A DNA stretch of 64,000 bases from Shinisaurus crocodilurus (lineage: Eukaryota > Chordata > Lepidosauria > Squamata > Shinisauridae). The DNA lies in contig CM037880.1 of NCBI GenBank assembly GCA_021292165.1, forward strand, positions 136,650,564 through 136,714,563, read 5' to 3'. The translations under genes and the position numbers were made by a program. The notes beneath the pieces are model-generated. The model was not told the origin of the DNA. It did not search any database and was given only the letters and a program-made list of their open reading frames with translations. Numbering within the stretch: position 1 is the stretch's first letter; the number at the start of each line of letters is the position of its first letter. Positions 1 through 10,428 of the stretch are shown here, piece after piece.

Positions 1-697
1 AGGATTATAGGTGATGAAATCCAAAACTGTGATAACTATGGATGTGGAAAATACCAAGGGATGGCCCACACCTGGGCTGGAGCTGCAGTTACCACTTTAG
101 AGGCAAATTAAAAATAAAAGCCAGTATATTAATAGCTCGAGGAAGACTAGAAAATTGGAAAATGGGTAAGGAATGATATTGTAAATATATGACACGTTAG
201 CCTGGCACATGGTGCAGAGGACTCCAGGCAAGAGTCCCAGGTTTTTTGGGGGAGCAAAAAGAACTGGAAGTCATGCAGAGACAAAAAATCTCAGCCCCCA
301 AGTGAAATGCCATGACTTGCATTGGTAAGCAGCAATGTGTGAAATGAATCAATGTTATTCTTTAATTGGCTGCAAGGAGCTCTATTTAGTCTTTGGCAAC
401 CAGAAGGGAAAGTAGAGAAAGAAACGGTCAGATTGATTTCTATGAAAAACAAAGCCACCAATGTTAATGGAACAGCATCTTACCTACTTGACACTAAAAC
501 AAACTGGATTCAGTTTTATTTTATACAGAGATCCATAATCATACAACCAAAAAAAAAAATAGTACCAATACATATATCCCCTACTACAGAATGACCCACA
601 ACTCAGGATCACAACATCAACACCAACAAACTGATTTTAAGACCCGTTTTACCAACTTGGCTTATCTCAAGGAAATATGTTTTTGAAGAAGCGATTA
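1..697. other. No gene or repeat recognised (intronic)
   Basis: AT-rich sequence with only short chance ORFs. I see no repeat family signature, splice-supported exon or RNA gene here. Confidence 0.5.
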
Positions 698-1087
698 AAG
701 GTGCAATCTTATGCATGTGTAGACAGAAAAAAAGCCTACAACTCCCAGCATGGCCCAGTCAGCCGTGCTGGCTGGGGTATGCTGGGAGTTGTAGGCCTTT
801 TTTCTGTCTACAACAGGGGTCTTCAAACTAAGGCCCGCGGGCCACATCCGGCCCGCCTTGCCTTTTTATCCGGCCCGGCGGCCGATCGGCAGAAGCAGAC
901 TTTTTTTTAACTCTTTCGCTTCAAGCGCCGATTCTTTTGTCGAGTATGCTCATTTGTGTGATGGCAAAAGCAAAAGTATATTTGTGTTAGGCACGAAACA
1001 ATTGTGCAACTATATATGTAAATACCACCAGCCCTGCCAGGAGTATTCATTAATATTCCCCCTTCTTCCTTCCCCATTCCTTTTTCC

Positions 1088-1214
1088 TTGTGTGTCGTGT
1101 CTTGTTAGATTGTAAGCCTGCGGGCAGGGACTGTCTTGTTAATTGCTGTAAGCCGCCCAGAGAGCTTCAGCTATTGGGCGGTATAAAAATGAAATAAATA
1201 AATAAATAAATAAA
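1088..1214 (+). mobile_element. L2-type SINE/LINE 3' tail inside the hAT
   Basis: Contains AAGCCGCCCAGAGAGCTTC, then CTATTGGGCGGTATAAAAA, ending in an (AAAT)n tail. This is the conserved 3' end shared by L2 LINEs and the SINEs they mobilise. The same tail appears antisense at 25455 and 27005. Confidence 0.7.
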
Positions 1215-1248
1215 ATAACTTTCCATTTAAGGGGGGAAATTCACCTCT

Positions 1249-1294
1249 ATCAAGTAAAAAAAAAGGGACCCGGGTCCCTTTTTTTTTACTTGAT
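1249..1294. repeat. Perfect 46-bp palindrome without loop
   Basis: Two 23-bp arms meet between 1271 and 1272 (...GGGACCC/GGGTCCC...) with A9 and T9 runs in the arms. It lies inside the hAT at 814-1389. Confidence 0.9.
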
Positions 1295-1415
1295 CCATTC
1301 ATTCATATTTTTTTCAAACTATAGTCCGGCACCCCAACAGTCTGAGGGACAATGAACTGGCCCCTGTTTAAAAAGTTTGAGGACCCCTGGTCTACACATA
1401 CATAGGATTGTGCCC

Positions 1416-2931
1416 TAATTTTGTTAGAGTTAGCCTGCTCACAGAACTACAATTCCCAAGATTCTTTGCAGAGGAAGAAAGAGGAGGAAGCCCAAAACCA
1501 GTTTAGGCCCATAGCACACACAGATGTCAGTTAGTTTCAGTAGGGGAAAAAGACTCTTAAAAATTAGTGAGACAATACATGACTAAGGGCAACCCTTGTT
1601 TGATTGCAGATGTAACAAAAGTACTAATTTTGGTATCTTCCAAAGTAATTTTATGCCAGGTTACAACCATTAAAGTAATTTTGTTGCAAGTGGAAATCCT
1701 AAGCAGTTTATGTAATGGAAGTTGTTAAAATGGTTTTATTCCTGCCCCAAGACTGTTCCCTCCCCCACTTCAAGGCACACTTGTGTGTCAAGTTATTTTA
1801 AAGTTCAAAATAAAACAGTAATGTTATAAAACAACACCGCCTACAGCATGTATACTGCATGTTGGAATGGATTCCTCAACTTGGCCTCATCGCTTATGCA
1901 TGGGATAAAACAAACACTGACAGCTTTTTTGCATTTGTAAAGGCCCCAATAGCAGCTGTGGTGATCCCACCATAGAGCAATGAATTAGGCCTGAAATCCA
2001 GCTGGGTTTGAACAGAAGCCTTCTTTTTTCTCCACAATACAGCAAGACTGTCATTGTTAACCTAGGCATTATTTCAAAATATTCCACATGACATTAAGAG
2101 AGGGAGCTACGCCCTACAAAATTAGCTCTTGTAAGCATTTTTAATATATTTTTAATTTTTTTTTATACAGCTGCCTGAGCTAACAGATTGCTAGTTTCAG
2201 GGTAGAAATATATGAAAGACAAATCAGGTCATCTCAGTACACCGATCAATGGGAAAAGGAGGGTTTGTTGCTTTTAAATACATTTACCCAATTTTACTGA
2301 AGCTGCGCAGTTCACAAAGAGGCTTGAATATATAGTACTTTTAATATTACTGACATAAAAAAGCAGACCAGAAGGCCTCCTGCCAAAAGGTCACTTCCAT
2401 GCAACACTGATTTTCTAAGATAATTTTGGCAAAAAAAACACCTCACCCCTTTAGGGGGGAAAAAAATCAAACAGCAGCATTCAGCAAGACGGACACTCAT
2501 TTTGTGCATTATACAAGAAGAGAATTTCCATTCTTGGCACACATGGAAAGGAAAGAGCCGACAGTTATGCTAAAGGCAATCCTCATAGAGTACATTCATT
2601 TTTTAAAGGTCTTAGTAACTGGGTCTTCCATCTTATTCAACATTATACTTGAAAGAGTATTATTCTCAACACCTCTCCCACTGCTCTGGTGTAAAGATTC
2701 TCACAAAATTCATACACTATTGTGTAGAGATGGAGGTAAACATGCAGGTTACTGTGAATTAATAAGCAAATATTCTGCTTCTCATAGAGAAGCCATTTAA
2801 GATGGAACTGCATGGTACGTACCAATGCATGGAAAACTCCTAGGCATCTAGAAGGAAAGGGATAAGCATGTCATCCTTCCACCCACTTCTCAGCTTAAGA
2901 AGACTCCACCCAAAACCTCTTTTCCTTACAG
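1416..2931. other. No gene or repeat recognised (intronic)
   Basis: AT-rich intronic sequence with only short chance ORFs on both strands. No splice-supported exon or familiar repeat consensus. Confidence 0.45.
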
Positions 2932-3069
2932 CAGGAATGGGGAATGTGTGGCCCTCCAGATGTTGTTGGATGGCAATTCCCATCCTACCTCACCATTAGC
3001 TATGCTGGCTAGGGCTGATGGGAACTGCAGTGCAACACCATCTGGAGGGCCACAGGTTCCCTAAGTCTG
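2932..3069. mobile_element. hAT MITE
   Basis: Imperfect inverted halves: GTGGCCCTCCAGATGTTGTT on the left, ATCTGGAGGGCCACAGG on the right. Flanks CCTTACAG (2924-2931) and CCTTAGAG (3070-3077) form an 8-bp target duplication with one mismatch. Confidence 0.8.
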
Positions 3070-3343
3070 CCTTAGAGAAAGGAGCTGTCAGGTTTTTATT
3101 ATACACATGTGCACGTGATATATAGTTGAGCCCTTAGTCTTCCAAGGACTGAAGCGGTTGCAGCCTGTTTTGACTTTATTCATGCCAGTAATTCTCCCCT
3201 GGAGTGTTTGGAAGTATTGCTAAAAGTTACAGCATCACCTAAAATCAGTTTTAATACGGAAGATCGTCAGGAAAGCAATAGCCCACCAAAGACAGAGTGC
3301 ATGCTATGATTAACCAACTGCCAGTTTGCATGCACTTAGAAAA

Positions 3344-3514
3344 CCATAGATTTCATAGATCATAGAGTTGGAAGGAGCCTACAGGGCCATCGAGTCCAAC
3401 CCCCTGCTCAATGCAGGAAACTAGAGGAGGGGTCTCCCATCCAAGTAATAACTAGGCTTGACCCTGCTTAGCTTTCCACGCTCAGACAAGCTGAGCCAGC
3501 GTGAGCCACAGGCC
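3344..3514 (-). mobile_element. 5S rRNA-derived SINE with CR1 3' tail
   Basis: On the minus strand the head carries the 5S internal promoter: A-box AAGCTAAGCAGGGTC (3460-3474) and C-box TACTTGGATGGGAGACC (3431-3447). This is followed by a CR1 3' end (TTGGACTCGATGGCCCTG, then CCAACTCTATGATCTATG). The same tail occurs in the CR1 copy at 51145-51745. A second copy is at 43211-43370. The 5' part of 5S is missing or diverged. Confidence 0.8.
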
Positions 3515-3574
3515 TATCACATAACTGAGAATTGTTCTGGGCCAAGCACATGAAATCTGAATGTACTGTGGAAC

Positions 3575-3754
3575 GGCCGTAGCTCAGTGGTAGAGCACAT
3601 GCTCTGCATGCAGAAGGTCCCATGTTCAGTTCTTGGCATCTCCAGGTAGGGCTGGAAAACATCCTTCCTGAAACCCTGGAGAGCTGCTGCCAGTCAGTGT
3701 AGACAATACTGGGCTGGATGGACCAAGGGTATAAGGCAGCCTCCTATGTTTCTA
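3575..3754 (+). mobile_element. tRNA-Ala-like SINE
   Basis: The head GGCCGTAGCTCAGTGGTAGA has an intact A-box, and CTCTGCATGCAG resembles an alanine (TGC) anticodon arm. The B-box is degenerate (GTTCAGTTC, 3624-3632). A roughly 110-nt non-tRNA body follows and ends CTCCTATGTTTCTA. A detached piece of the same body lies at 33846-33910. Confidence 0.8.
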
Positions 3755-3835
3755 TAGGGCAACAGCTCAATTGAGCCCTTTGTGCTTAGCAAAGCAGACC
3801 TTAGGGAAGTTCAGGCAATCACATTGGAGATCACA

Positions 3836-3862
3836 TTTATTTATTTATTTATTTATTTATTA
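3836..3862. repeat. (TTTA)n microsatellite
   Basis: Six to seven tandem TTTA units. Confidence 0.95.
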
Positions 3863-4030
3863 TGAGCTGCTTCTGTGGACTGACATCTTTACCATCAGCC
3901 AGCTACTAAGACCATCTGGAGCTCCTTCTGACCTGTCCACACTGAAAAAGAAGAGCTAACAACAACTATGACATTAACTGCCAAAAACTAGAGGTGGCTG
4001 CCATAAACACCTCCACGTATCCCACATGTA

Positions 4031-4198
4031 CCGTATTTTTCCGTCTATAAGACGCCCCCATGTATAAGACGTCCCCCACTGGGCAGTTTTGCAACCGTGC
4101 GGTTCTCTCCCCGGCTTACTTCCGTGTATAAGACGACCCTCAATTTTTAGCCTAACAATTTTATGAAAAAGTATAGTCTTATACATGGAAAAATACTG
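4031..4198. mobile_element. TA-target MITE (pogo/Tigger-like)
   Basis: Termini CCGTATTTTTCC and GGAAAAATACTG are inverted repeats flanked by TA (4029-4030, 4199-4200). Internal TATAAGACG motifs recur on the left and near the right end. 168 bp, no ORF. Confidence 0.8.
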
Positions 4199-4207
4199 TA
4201 CGTTTTG

Positions 4208-4275
4208 TGGATCTGAATTGTAAGCTGCTTTGGGAGCCAATCTTGGCTGAAAAGCAGGGCATGAATAAAATAAAG
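4208..4275 (+). mobile_element. L2-type 3' tail fragment
   Basis: TTGTAAGCTGCTTTGGGAGC followed by AGGGCATGAATAAAATAAA resembles the LINE/SINE tail seen elsewhere in the window. Confidence 0.5.
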
Positions 4276-4547
4276 TAAAACTAAAAAATGGCAACACCAG
4301 TCTCCATGTGGTAACTAGACTACGTTCCCTTTTAATACATCTCTGCTTTGCTCTCATTTTGCAGACTAAAGTACCATCTATTTAAGATATGGGGGATAGT
4401 TTACCTGCCTTTTGTGAGTGCTTGAGTTGGGACAGATGTGGAGGGCATGGGGGAGAAGAGAAATCTTCAGCACTACTGAGATATGTAGCAAGTCATAAGG
4501 CAAGATCAGCCCTGCTGAATCATACCAAGAGTCCATCGCCCTCCAGA

Positions 4548-4762
4548 CATATTTATTTATTACATTTATACCCCGCCTTTTTTCCTGCAAGGAACCCAAG
4601 GCGGCCCACATAATCCCCCTCCTCCTCTCCATTTTATCCTCACAACAACCCTGTGAGGTAGGTAAGGCTGCGAGTCAGTGACTGGCCCAAAGTCACCCAG
4701 TGAGTTTCATGGCTGAGCAGGGACTAGAACCCGGATCTCCTGAGTCCCAGTCCCAACACCTC
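4548..4762 (-). mobile_element. MIR/CORE-SINE copy
   Basis: Antisense of the CORE segment: CCTCACAACAACCCTGTGAG, then CAGTGACTGGCCCAAAGTCA, then CTAGAACCCGGATCTCCTGA. The poly(ATAA)-type tail is on the left. Other copies: 15645, 17595, 33320, 62470. Confidence 0.8.
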
Positions 4763-5284
4763 CAGTATGTCCACACACAGGGTATGAAATGAGTTCTATC
4801 GCATCTCTTCTCAGCTATGGAATCAGGGAGCCCTCTGTGATTAACAGGATCTGAGGCTTGAAAATATATGCTTGAAAATATATAAATAGAGCAAGATTAT
4901 GAATTAACATTTAAGAAATTGAAGAACTGAAAACTGGTCGTCTTCCACGGCTTTTTCAAGAATGCCTTTCTTTTGGGGAAGAGAAGAAAGAGATCAAAAA
5001 GCCACACACCAGGGAGGCCTACTGCAGATGGAAGGAAGCTCAACCCCACATCTAAGAGATATTTATAATTTAGATGCAACTTTAAAGGCACAGAATAAAC
5101 CAGGGATTGTGGTCAGGATACTCCTTGTTTGGACATATTTGCAAAGATAAGTCAGTCCTATGAAGAGAGGAAATCTAGTTAATTCTAGAGATAGGAATAC
5201 AGAATTGTCTCAGATGTTCAATTACTGAGAGTTTGTTCCTCAGTAATGAACAATTCAGGAGAGTAACCTATCTCTCTCCTAAAT

Positions 5285-5395
5285 CAGCTTTCTCCAACCT
5301 GGTGCCCTCCAGACATGTTTGACTACAACTCCCACCATCCCCAGCCAGCAACAGGGGTGGTTGTCCAGCACATCTGGAAAGCACCAGATTGGGAT
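5285..5395. mobile_element. hAT MITE (degraded right end)
   Basis: Starts CAGCTTTCTCCAACCTGGTG and ends near ATCTGGAAAGCACCAGATTG, the inverted counterpart. No clean target duplication is visible. Confidence 0.6.
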
Positions 5396-5791
5396 GAGAG
5401 TCTATTGTTGTTTCTACTAACTTGAATATTTCATTCAATTTATGCCCCAACACTGCTTACACACGACAGGCTCGAGGTTTTTATGGGCCTCCAAACAGAT
5501 GACTTAAATGGGCTTGGGCAAGAGATCTGTCATGCTTCCAGTGAGAGCACTCCACTTACTCATCTGTGTGATCCTTAATTCACCTTGGTCACTACTTTCC
5601 AAAGCCCCCTGGGGACCCAATGGAAGATTTTTGTAGGAATTGCATTGGGAAAGAAAAAATGCAAGAGGCAGACTGCCGCAGAGGGTAGGGCCTGCTACTG
5701 GATGTACTGGAGTGTTGCATCCAGCCAGCAGCCCCTCCCCCAACCCCCATGAGATCATTAAAAATGCCTTGCTAGATCAAGCCAAAAGGTC

Positions 5792-5919
5792 CAGCCTTCC
5801 CCAATTTGGTTCTCTCCAAATATTTTGGCCTGCAACTCCCATCATCACCAGCCAGCATGGCCAATGGTCAGGAATGATGGCAGTTGTAGGCCAAAGCTTC
5901 TGGAGGTTGAGGAGGGCTG
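5792..5919. mobile_element. hAT MITE
   Basis: CAGCCTTCCCCAATTTGG on the left and GTTGAGGAGGGCTG on the right are imperfect inverted ends. The internal arms carry CTGCAACTCCCATCATC. Flanking octamers match at five of eight positions, so the copy is old. Confidence 0.6.
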
Positions 5920-6017
5920 AACTAGTCCACCATTCTGGTTTCAACAGTGGCCCGCCAGATGTCTCTGGAAAGCTCACAAGCAGAGCACAGTGACCATACA
6001 TAGCTATCCCGTTGTCT

Positions 6018-6095
6018 GTCCCCAACATCAGGTGCCTGGTGGTATATACTGCCCATGTCCCCAACATCAGGTACCCAGTGGTATATACTGCCCAT
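6018..6095. repeat. Tandem duplication, 39 bp x 2
   Basis: GTCCCCAACATCAGGTGCC... and GTCCCCAACATCAGGTACC... are adjacent 39-bp units that differ at only a few positions. Confidence 0.85.
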
Positions 6096-6149
6096 CTCCA
6101 ATCTCACTGTATGTACAAGGGAGTGGAGAGGAGAGGTTGAACAGCCCCA

Positions 6150-6205
6150 CTATATTATTTACATTTATTTATTATTTACATTTCTTAATCGCCCAGCTGG
6201 CCGGC
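6150..6205 (-). mobile_element. L2 3' tail fragment
   Basis: TTTATTTATTATTTACATTT followed by CTTAATCGCCCAGCTGGCCG is the antisense L2 tail also seen at 41770. Confidence 0.6.
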
Positions 6206-7609
6206 ACTATAGCACTGTAAATGAAACTGAGGAGGGAGGGTAAGGGAAAGTACAGGATTTTTAAAAGATGGAAGTATAAGAGGTGATCATATAGGTAGCA
6301 CATTACTCAGACTTAGCGCTTTCTTGCATATACAGTACATGAGTCACTTGATGGATCTTGTACTGAATGTAGGAACTGCCTCCACCGAAAAGCTTTGGGT
6401 CAGAGGTGATATCAGATCAGCTTGAGATCTTGATTCTCCCTTTAAACATTCTGAGGCAGTGGAAAATGATGTAGTCGCTGAACCTTCCACTCTGTGTTCC
6501 ATTCCTAATGGGACCAACCTGCCCCTGCTGTCTGTTGCTGGGCAAAACCATTGACTTGCTTTCTACAGCAAGCACAGCAGAAGAATGGGCAAAAGTGCCA
6601 GGGAAGAAGGAAGGAAGCTACATCAAAACTTTTTAGAAGGGACAGGTAGACTCTCCAGAATGTAACCAGGCAACCTTAGATGAAAGCTTTGTTTGCTGTG
6701 CTTGATCTGCAATAGCACTTTCTGCACGTTCAAGTTGTCATGTGATGCTTTAGTCACGGAAGGGTAAGCATGACCTGTGATCTCACTCACAGTCAGTTCA
6801 GAAGTAACATGAGCCCCATTATTGGGCAGTCCCCCCTCCCCCTCATGCACTCTGCTTGATTAATAACTTCCTGGATTTTGGCAACCCACAGTTTGTGGTT
6901 AAATATGATCTGGCAAACTATGGTTTACATGAGCCCTGGAAAAGCAGGACTGGGAACCACGATTTGGTGATATGGCTGAGTGGACAGTTTGAGTTGGCTG
7001 TTGCTGGGAACATAAGTAACATGGCAACATTAAAGACCTCTTTTGAAAGTCAAAGTGAGTGAAAGCTGCTTGTGTTAACAAGTTGATTTTTTTAAACCCC
7101 AAAATTAGACTGTACAAACTACAAATAAGGATGACAGAGCCTTAATATTATCACAGATGTTCCTGGACAAAACTGATTTTATATTCAATTACTATAAAAA
7201 TGGAATCTGAGTTACCCCCACCTGGAAAATATGACAAAAATAATGGCGGCTTGGATCATTATTCCATTGGAAGAAGAGCTGGAGAACCAGCAGAGGTTCC
7301 CACTGAAGGCACTGGGAGGAGAAAAGACTTTCAGCAGTTCTCCTTTTCCCCTTTTGTCTCCTGCACTACCTCCAACACTGTTCCAGATGGTCCAACCTCC
7401 AGAGCAGATTTACAGGGGGAAAGGCATAAATTACCTCCCACCTTCTGCTCGCAAGAGGTCCCATGAGTGGAACTCCACTCACGGGTTGTCTGGATCCAAC
7501 CCAAAGACTTTTTCAACAGCAATAATGTAACATACGATCTAGACAAGTGAGTGTGTAATGGATGTCAGAAACAAATTATAGAGCAGGAGCTCTATAACCG
7601 ATTGTAGCA

Positions 7610-7731
7610 AACTCAACAAAGAGTCCTGTGGCACCTTAAAAACTAACAATTTTATTGCAACATAGATGAACTCTAGTCCATTAAAGCTTATGCCACAATA
7701 CATATTTAAAGGTGCCACAGGACTCCGTTAT
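7610..7731. repeat. Foldback repeat with GTGGCACCTT ends
   Basis: GAGTCCTGTGGCACCTTAAA on the left and TTTAAAGGTGCCACAGGACT on the right are inverted copies. A related element is at 48742-48880. I recognise the pattern as a widespread reptile repeat but cannot name the family. Confidence 0.65.
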
Positions 7732-7810
7732 TTTAGAAGTCAATCAGGTCACCTAATGCATCCCTAGCTTCCTGTTTTCCATTTCATTTGTAATTATTGC
7801 CAATCTAGAT

Positions 7811-7929
7811 CAGGGGTTGGTAACTTGTGGCCCTCCAACTCCCATGAGCCCTAGCCAGCACAGCCAATGCTGAGGGATGCTGGGAGTTGTAGGCCAAAAC
7901 ATCTGGAGGGCCACAGAGGCCCCCTCCTG
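7811..7929. mobile_element. hAT MITE
   Basis: Begins CAGGGGTTGGTAACTTGTGG and ends CTGGAGGGCCACAG...CTCCTG. Flanks ATCTAGAT (7803-7810) and ATCTAGAA (7930-7937) form an 8-bp target duplication with one mismatch. Confidence 0.8.
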
Positions 7930-8120
7930 ATCTAGAAAGAACGCACTATACAAGAGCTGCCTTCCTAGCTTGCTGCATTTCTACAGCTGGATCCCAAAAT
8001 CCAGCTGTAGAATGAGATATCATTTTATGTATAAAATTGGGAGTCGCTTTTCAAAGCGCTTATGTTAAGTACTCAGCTATGTACAAACAAAAATTAAACA
8101 GCAAGAAACTCACACTAGAG

Positions 8121-8256
8121 CAGGGCTCTCCAACCTTGGGTCCCCAGATGTTGCTGGCCTACAGCTCCCAGCATACCCAGCCAGCACAGCTAATGGCAAG
8201 GGATTCTGGGAACTGCAGTCCAGCAACACCTGGGGACCCAAGGTTGGAGAGCCCTG
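8121..8256. mobile_element. hAT MITE, GAGAGCCCTG family
   Basis: 136-bp near-palindrome with ends CAGGGCTCTCCAACCTTGGG and its inverse. A perfect 8-bp target duplication CACTAGAG lies at 8113-8120 and 8257-8264. Siblings: 12080, 14563 and 44990. Confidence 0.92.
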
Positions 8257-8470
8257 CACTAGAGCAATAAATTGTTCACGCTGAAGTCTTAAGAGAATAA
8301 AGCAGAAACCAGTCTGCACCTTTCACAAATCCCCCATCCCAAAATACTTGAAGCAATGCAAAAACACTTGTTAACTTTGCATCAATCTAAAGTTGTTGTT
8401 TCTAAAAGAAGAGCTCTTGTATTTTTGACATTGTTTATGGGGAAAAAAATATTTTTATCACACTACTTAT

Positions 8471-8692
8471 GTTAATCAGCTCATCACTGCACTGATGTCT
8501 GTCTTATCACCCAACAACACTTTGTAAATGGCAACTGTTAAGGTAATAATCACTGTCTGTACTTTTTTGATTCTCAATCTTGCTTTTTAATATGTTAACT
8601 GGCTTATCATGTCTGTGTTATCACCCAACAAGGTTTATGAGTGACAACTGTTAGGCTAATTATCACTGTCTGTACTTTTTTGCATTTCAATC
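8471..8692. repeat. Diverged tandem duplication, about 110 bp x 2
   Basis: Both units share TTATCACCCAACAA and TATCACTGTCTGTACTTTTT in the same order; the second begins at 8594. Confidence 0.75.
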
Positions 8693-8713
8693 CCCTCTGA
8701 CATCACTATTTAT

Positions 8714-8947
8714 TTTTTAGATTTTATTTAATTTTCAAAACAAAATACAACAATAACACAAAGATTTAACTAAAACTACATACAATAAATCATAAAGTGC
8801 ACCCCCCACCCTCCTAGGGACCAATTAATATACTTCCATCCCCTTAATCAAATGAATTCCAAATTCCAAAAATATAACATATCCTGACAAGGCATGCTCC
8901 CCTTCCCCTTTATTAATACATAGTCTAATAATTGATTCCATATATCT
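8714..8947 (-). mobile_element. 5'-truncated LINE (L1-like) insertion
   Basis: A 234-bp insert is bounded by a perfect 16-bp target duplication TGACATCACTATTTAT (8698-8713, 8948-8963). The T-rich left end is the poly-A tail in antisense, so the insert reads leftward. The LINE class is inferred from the tail and the long duplication. Confidence 0.8.
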
Positions 8948-9373
8948 TGACATCACTATTTATATCTTTTGGCCTGCCTGGGCCAATTTGAAGTTGATAT
9001 TCTTACATCTGATGAAGTGGACAGTGTCCACTTACGTCAGAGATAAAGTGCTTCTGCACATACACAAGGGCTCCCCTTGGGTTTCCAGAGCCGCATTTTG
9101 CAACATCAAGTGCCTCAGAGGGTCCACAGCAGAGAAGTCTCCCATGACAAGGAATATCACAATAGTAAGAGAATTGAGGATTAAACCAACACTACAGCTT
9201 TCAAGAAATCAATTTCTGCCAGCATGTTTTGTAGTCTCCACAGCAGTATCAATCCGTCAACTGTTTGTCTGTATCATGACCTAATCCTGCATGCAAATGC
9301 AAAGACTTCCGTCCATCTAAGTGGCTGACTGAGCATGTCCTTAAGTTTCTTGGACTTTGCTGATCACACTCAC

Positions 9374-9441
9374 GTACACAACTGATCTAGATACTCAATT
9401 GCCTCAAGTACACAACTGATCTAGATACTCAATTGCCTCAA
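9374..9441. repeat. Perfect tandem duplication, 34 bp x 2
   Basis: Two adjacent copies beginning GTACACAACTGATCTAGATA show no difference, so this is a recent event or an assembly duplication. Confidence 0.9.
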
Positions 9442-9639
9442 GGCCCAATGTCTCAATTCCTTCCAAGAACACAGATACCAAAAGATTACATTGCAACTTC
9501 TTTTTTTAGGATATTTGTCAGTCATCAAAGTAGCCATTCTAGGTTTTCTTAACATCATTTAATTGTGAGCATTGGTCACACAGAAGCAAATGCTAGGCTT
9601 GCAATATAACAAACGATAGGCAAAATACAGGTCACATTC

Positions 9640-10090
9640 GCGCATGACAATAAACCATGAATTCTGGATTGAACCATAATGTGATTGAGCAGCATGCTAG
9701 TGCATACAGCCTATTTGATCCCACTTCACCCCTCCCTTCACAAGAATGGGTAAACAAACCAGACAAGGATAGCTTGGCACGATGCCCAAAACCGGGATTA
9801 TAATACACTGCAAACAGACAAACCAGGATTCATAAGTGAACCCCAAATCTTAGTTTAAAATTGGTTTACAAATTCTAGCTTGCTTGCAATAAACGATAAT
9901 CCCAGGTTTGGACATCATGGTAAGCTATTCCTGCCAGACTTGTTTACTCCTCGCACAAACACAGGAGCAAATAGACTGCATGCACAACAGCTGCTCATTC
10001 GCATTATGGTTTTAATAAGCCAGAATTTTTGGCTTATCTGTATGTGCGAAAGCAGCTGCAGTTTAAAAACAACTTTAAACCAGCTATAAA
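9640..10090. mobile_element. Remnant of TGACCTGGTTCGCAC foldback transposon
   Basis: Recurring phrases such as CACATTCGCGCATGACAATA and AAACCATGAATTC, with GTTTAAAA arms, resemble the better-preserved elements at 13823, 32195 and 62160. The boundaries are approximate. Confidence 0.4.
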
Positions 10091-10178
10091 ATTTAGAATG
10101 TCAACTCAAAATACACCGATATTGCAATCCTATGGAGAGTTACCTGGGAGCACGGTTCAATGAACTTAATGGGACCTA

Positions 10179-10428
10179 CAGTCATACCTTGGATTGAGAG
10201 CATAATTCATTCCGGAAACATGCTTGTAATCCAAAACATTCTTATATCAAAACGGAATTCCCCTAAAAAAAATTGTACAGAGATTTTTTATTTAAGCCGT
10301 ACTACAGTACTTGTATTGCAAGACGTCGCTTGTATATCAAGTCAATTTTTAAAAAATAAATATTTAAAAATTTGCTTGTCTTGCAAAATGCTCTCAAACC
10401 AAGTTACTTGCAATCCAAGGTATTACTG
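10179..10428. mobile_element. TA-target MITE (pogo-like), copy 1
   Basis: Ends CAGTCATACCTTGGATT and AATCCAAGGTATTACTG are inverted, with TA on both flanks (10177-10178, 10429-10430). Nearly the same sequence recurs at 45481-45729 and 52326-52562. Confidence 0.85.

Larger units (their letters stand above)
814..1389. mobile_element. Non-autonomous hAT transposon (576 bp)
   Basis: Ends CAGGGGTCTTCAAACT and AGTTTGAGGACCCCTG form terminal inverted repeats. Flanks GTCTACAA (806-813) and GTCTACAC (1390-1397) are an 8-bp target duplication with one mismatch. The left subterminal region is GC-rich (GGCCCGCGGGCC). It lies inside the MITE at 698-1415, so it is younger than that MITE. No transposase ORF. 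Confidence 0.85.
698..1415. mobile_element. Palindromic TA-target MITE, split by a hAT insertion
   Basis: Left part GTGCAATCTTATGCATG plus a CTACAACTCCCAGCAT arm, its inverted copy, and the right end CATAGGATTGTGCCC. A TA dinucleotide flanks each end (696-697, 1416-1417), as in Tc1/mariner-type MITEs. The right arm is interrupted by the hAT at 814-1389. Related copies lie at 14913, 16540, 25639, 40414 and 43547. Confidence 0.7.

Noticed and set aside
3431..3514. 5S rRNA gene
   Set aside because: The A- and C-boxes are good, but the 5' third of 5S is missing or diverged and the sequence runs into a CR1 tail; a second copy has the same fusion. It is a SINE.
3575..3650. Functional tRNA-Ala gene
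   Set aside because: A-box and anticodon-like arm are present, but the B-box is degenerate, the acceptor stem cannot pair, and a SINE body follows.
9640..10090. Precise transposon boundaries in this stretch
   Set aside because: Inverted phrases are too decayed to define ends; listed with low confidence only.
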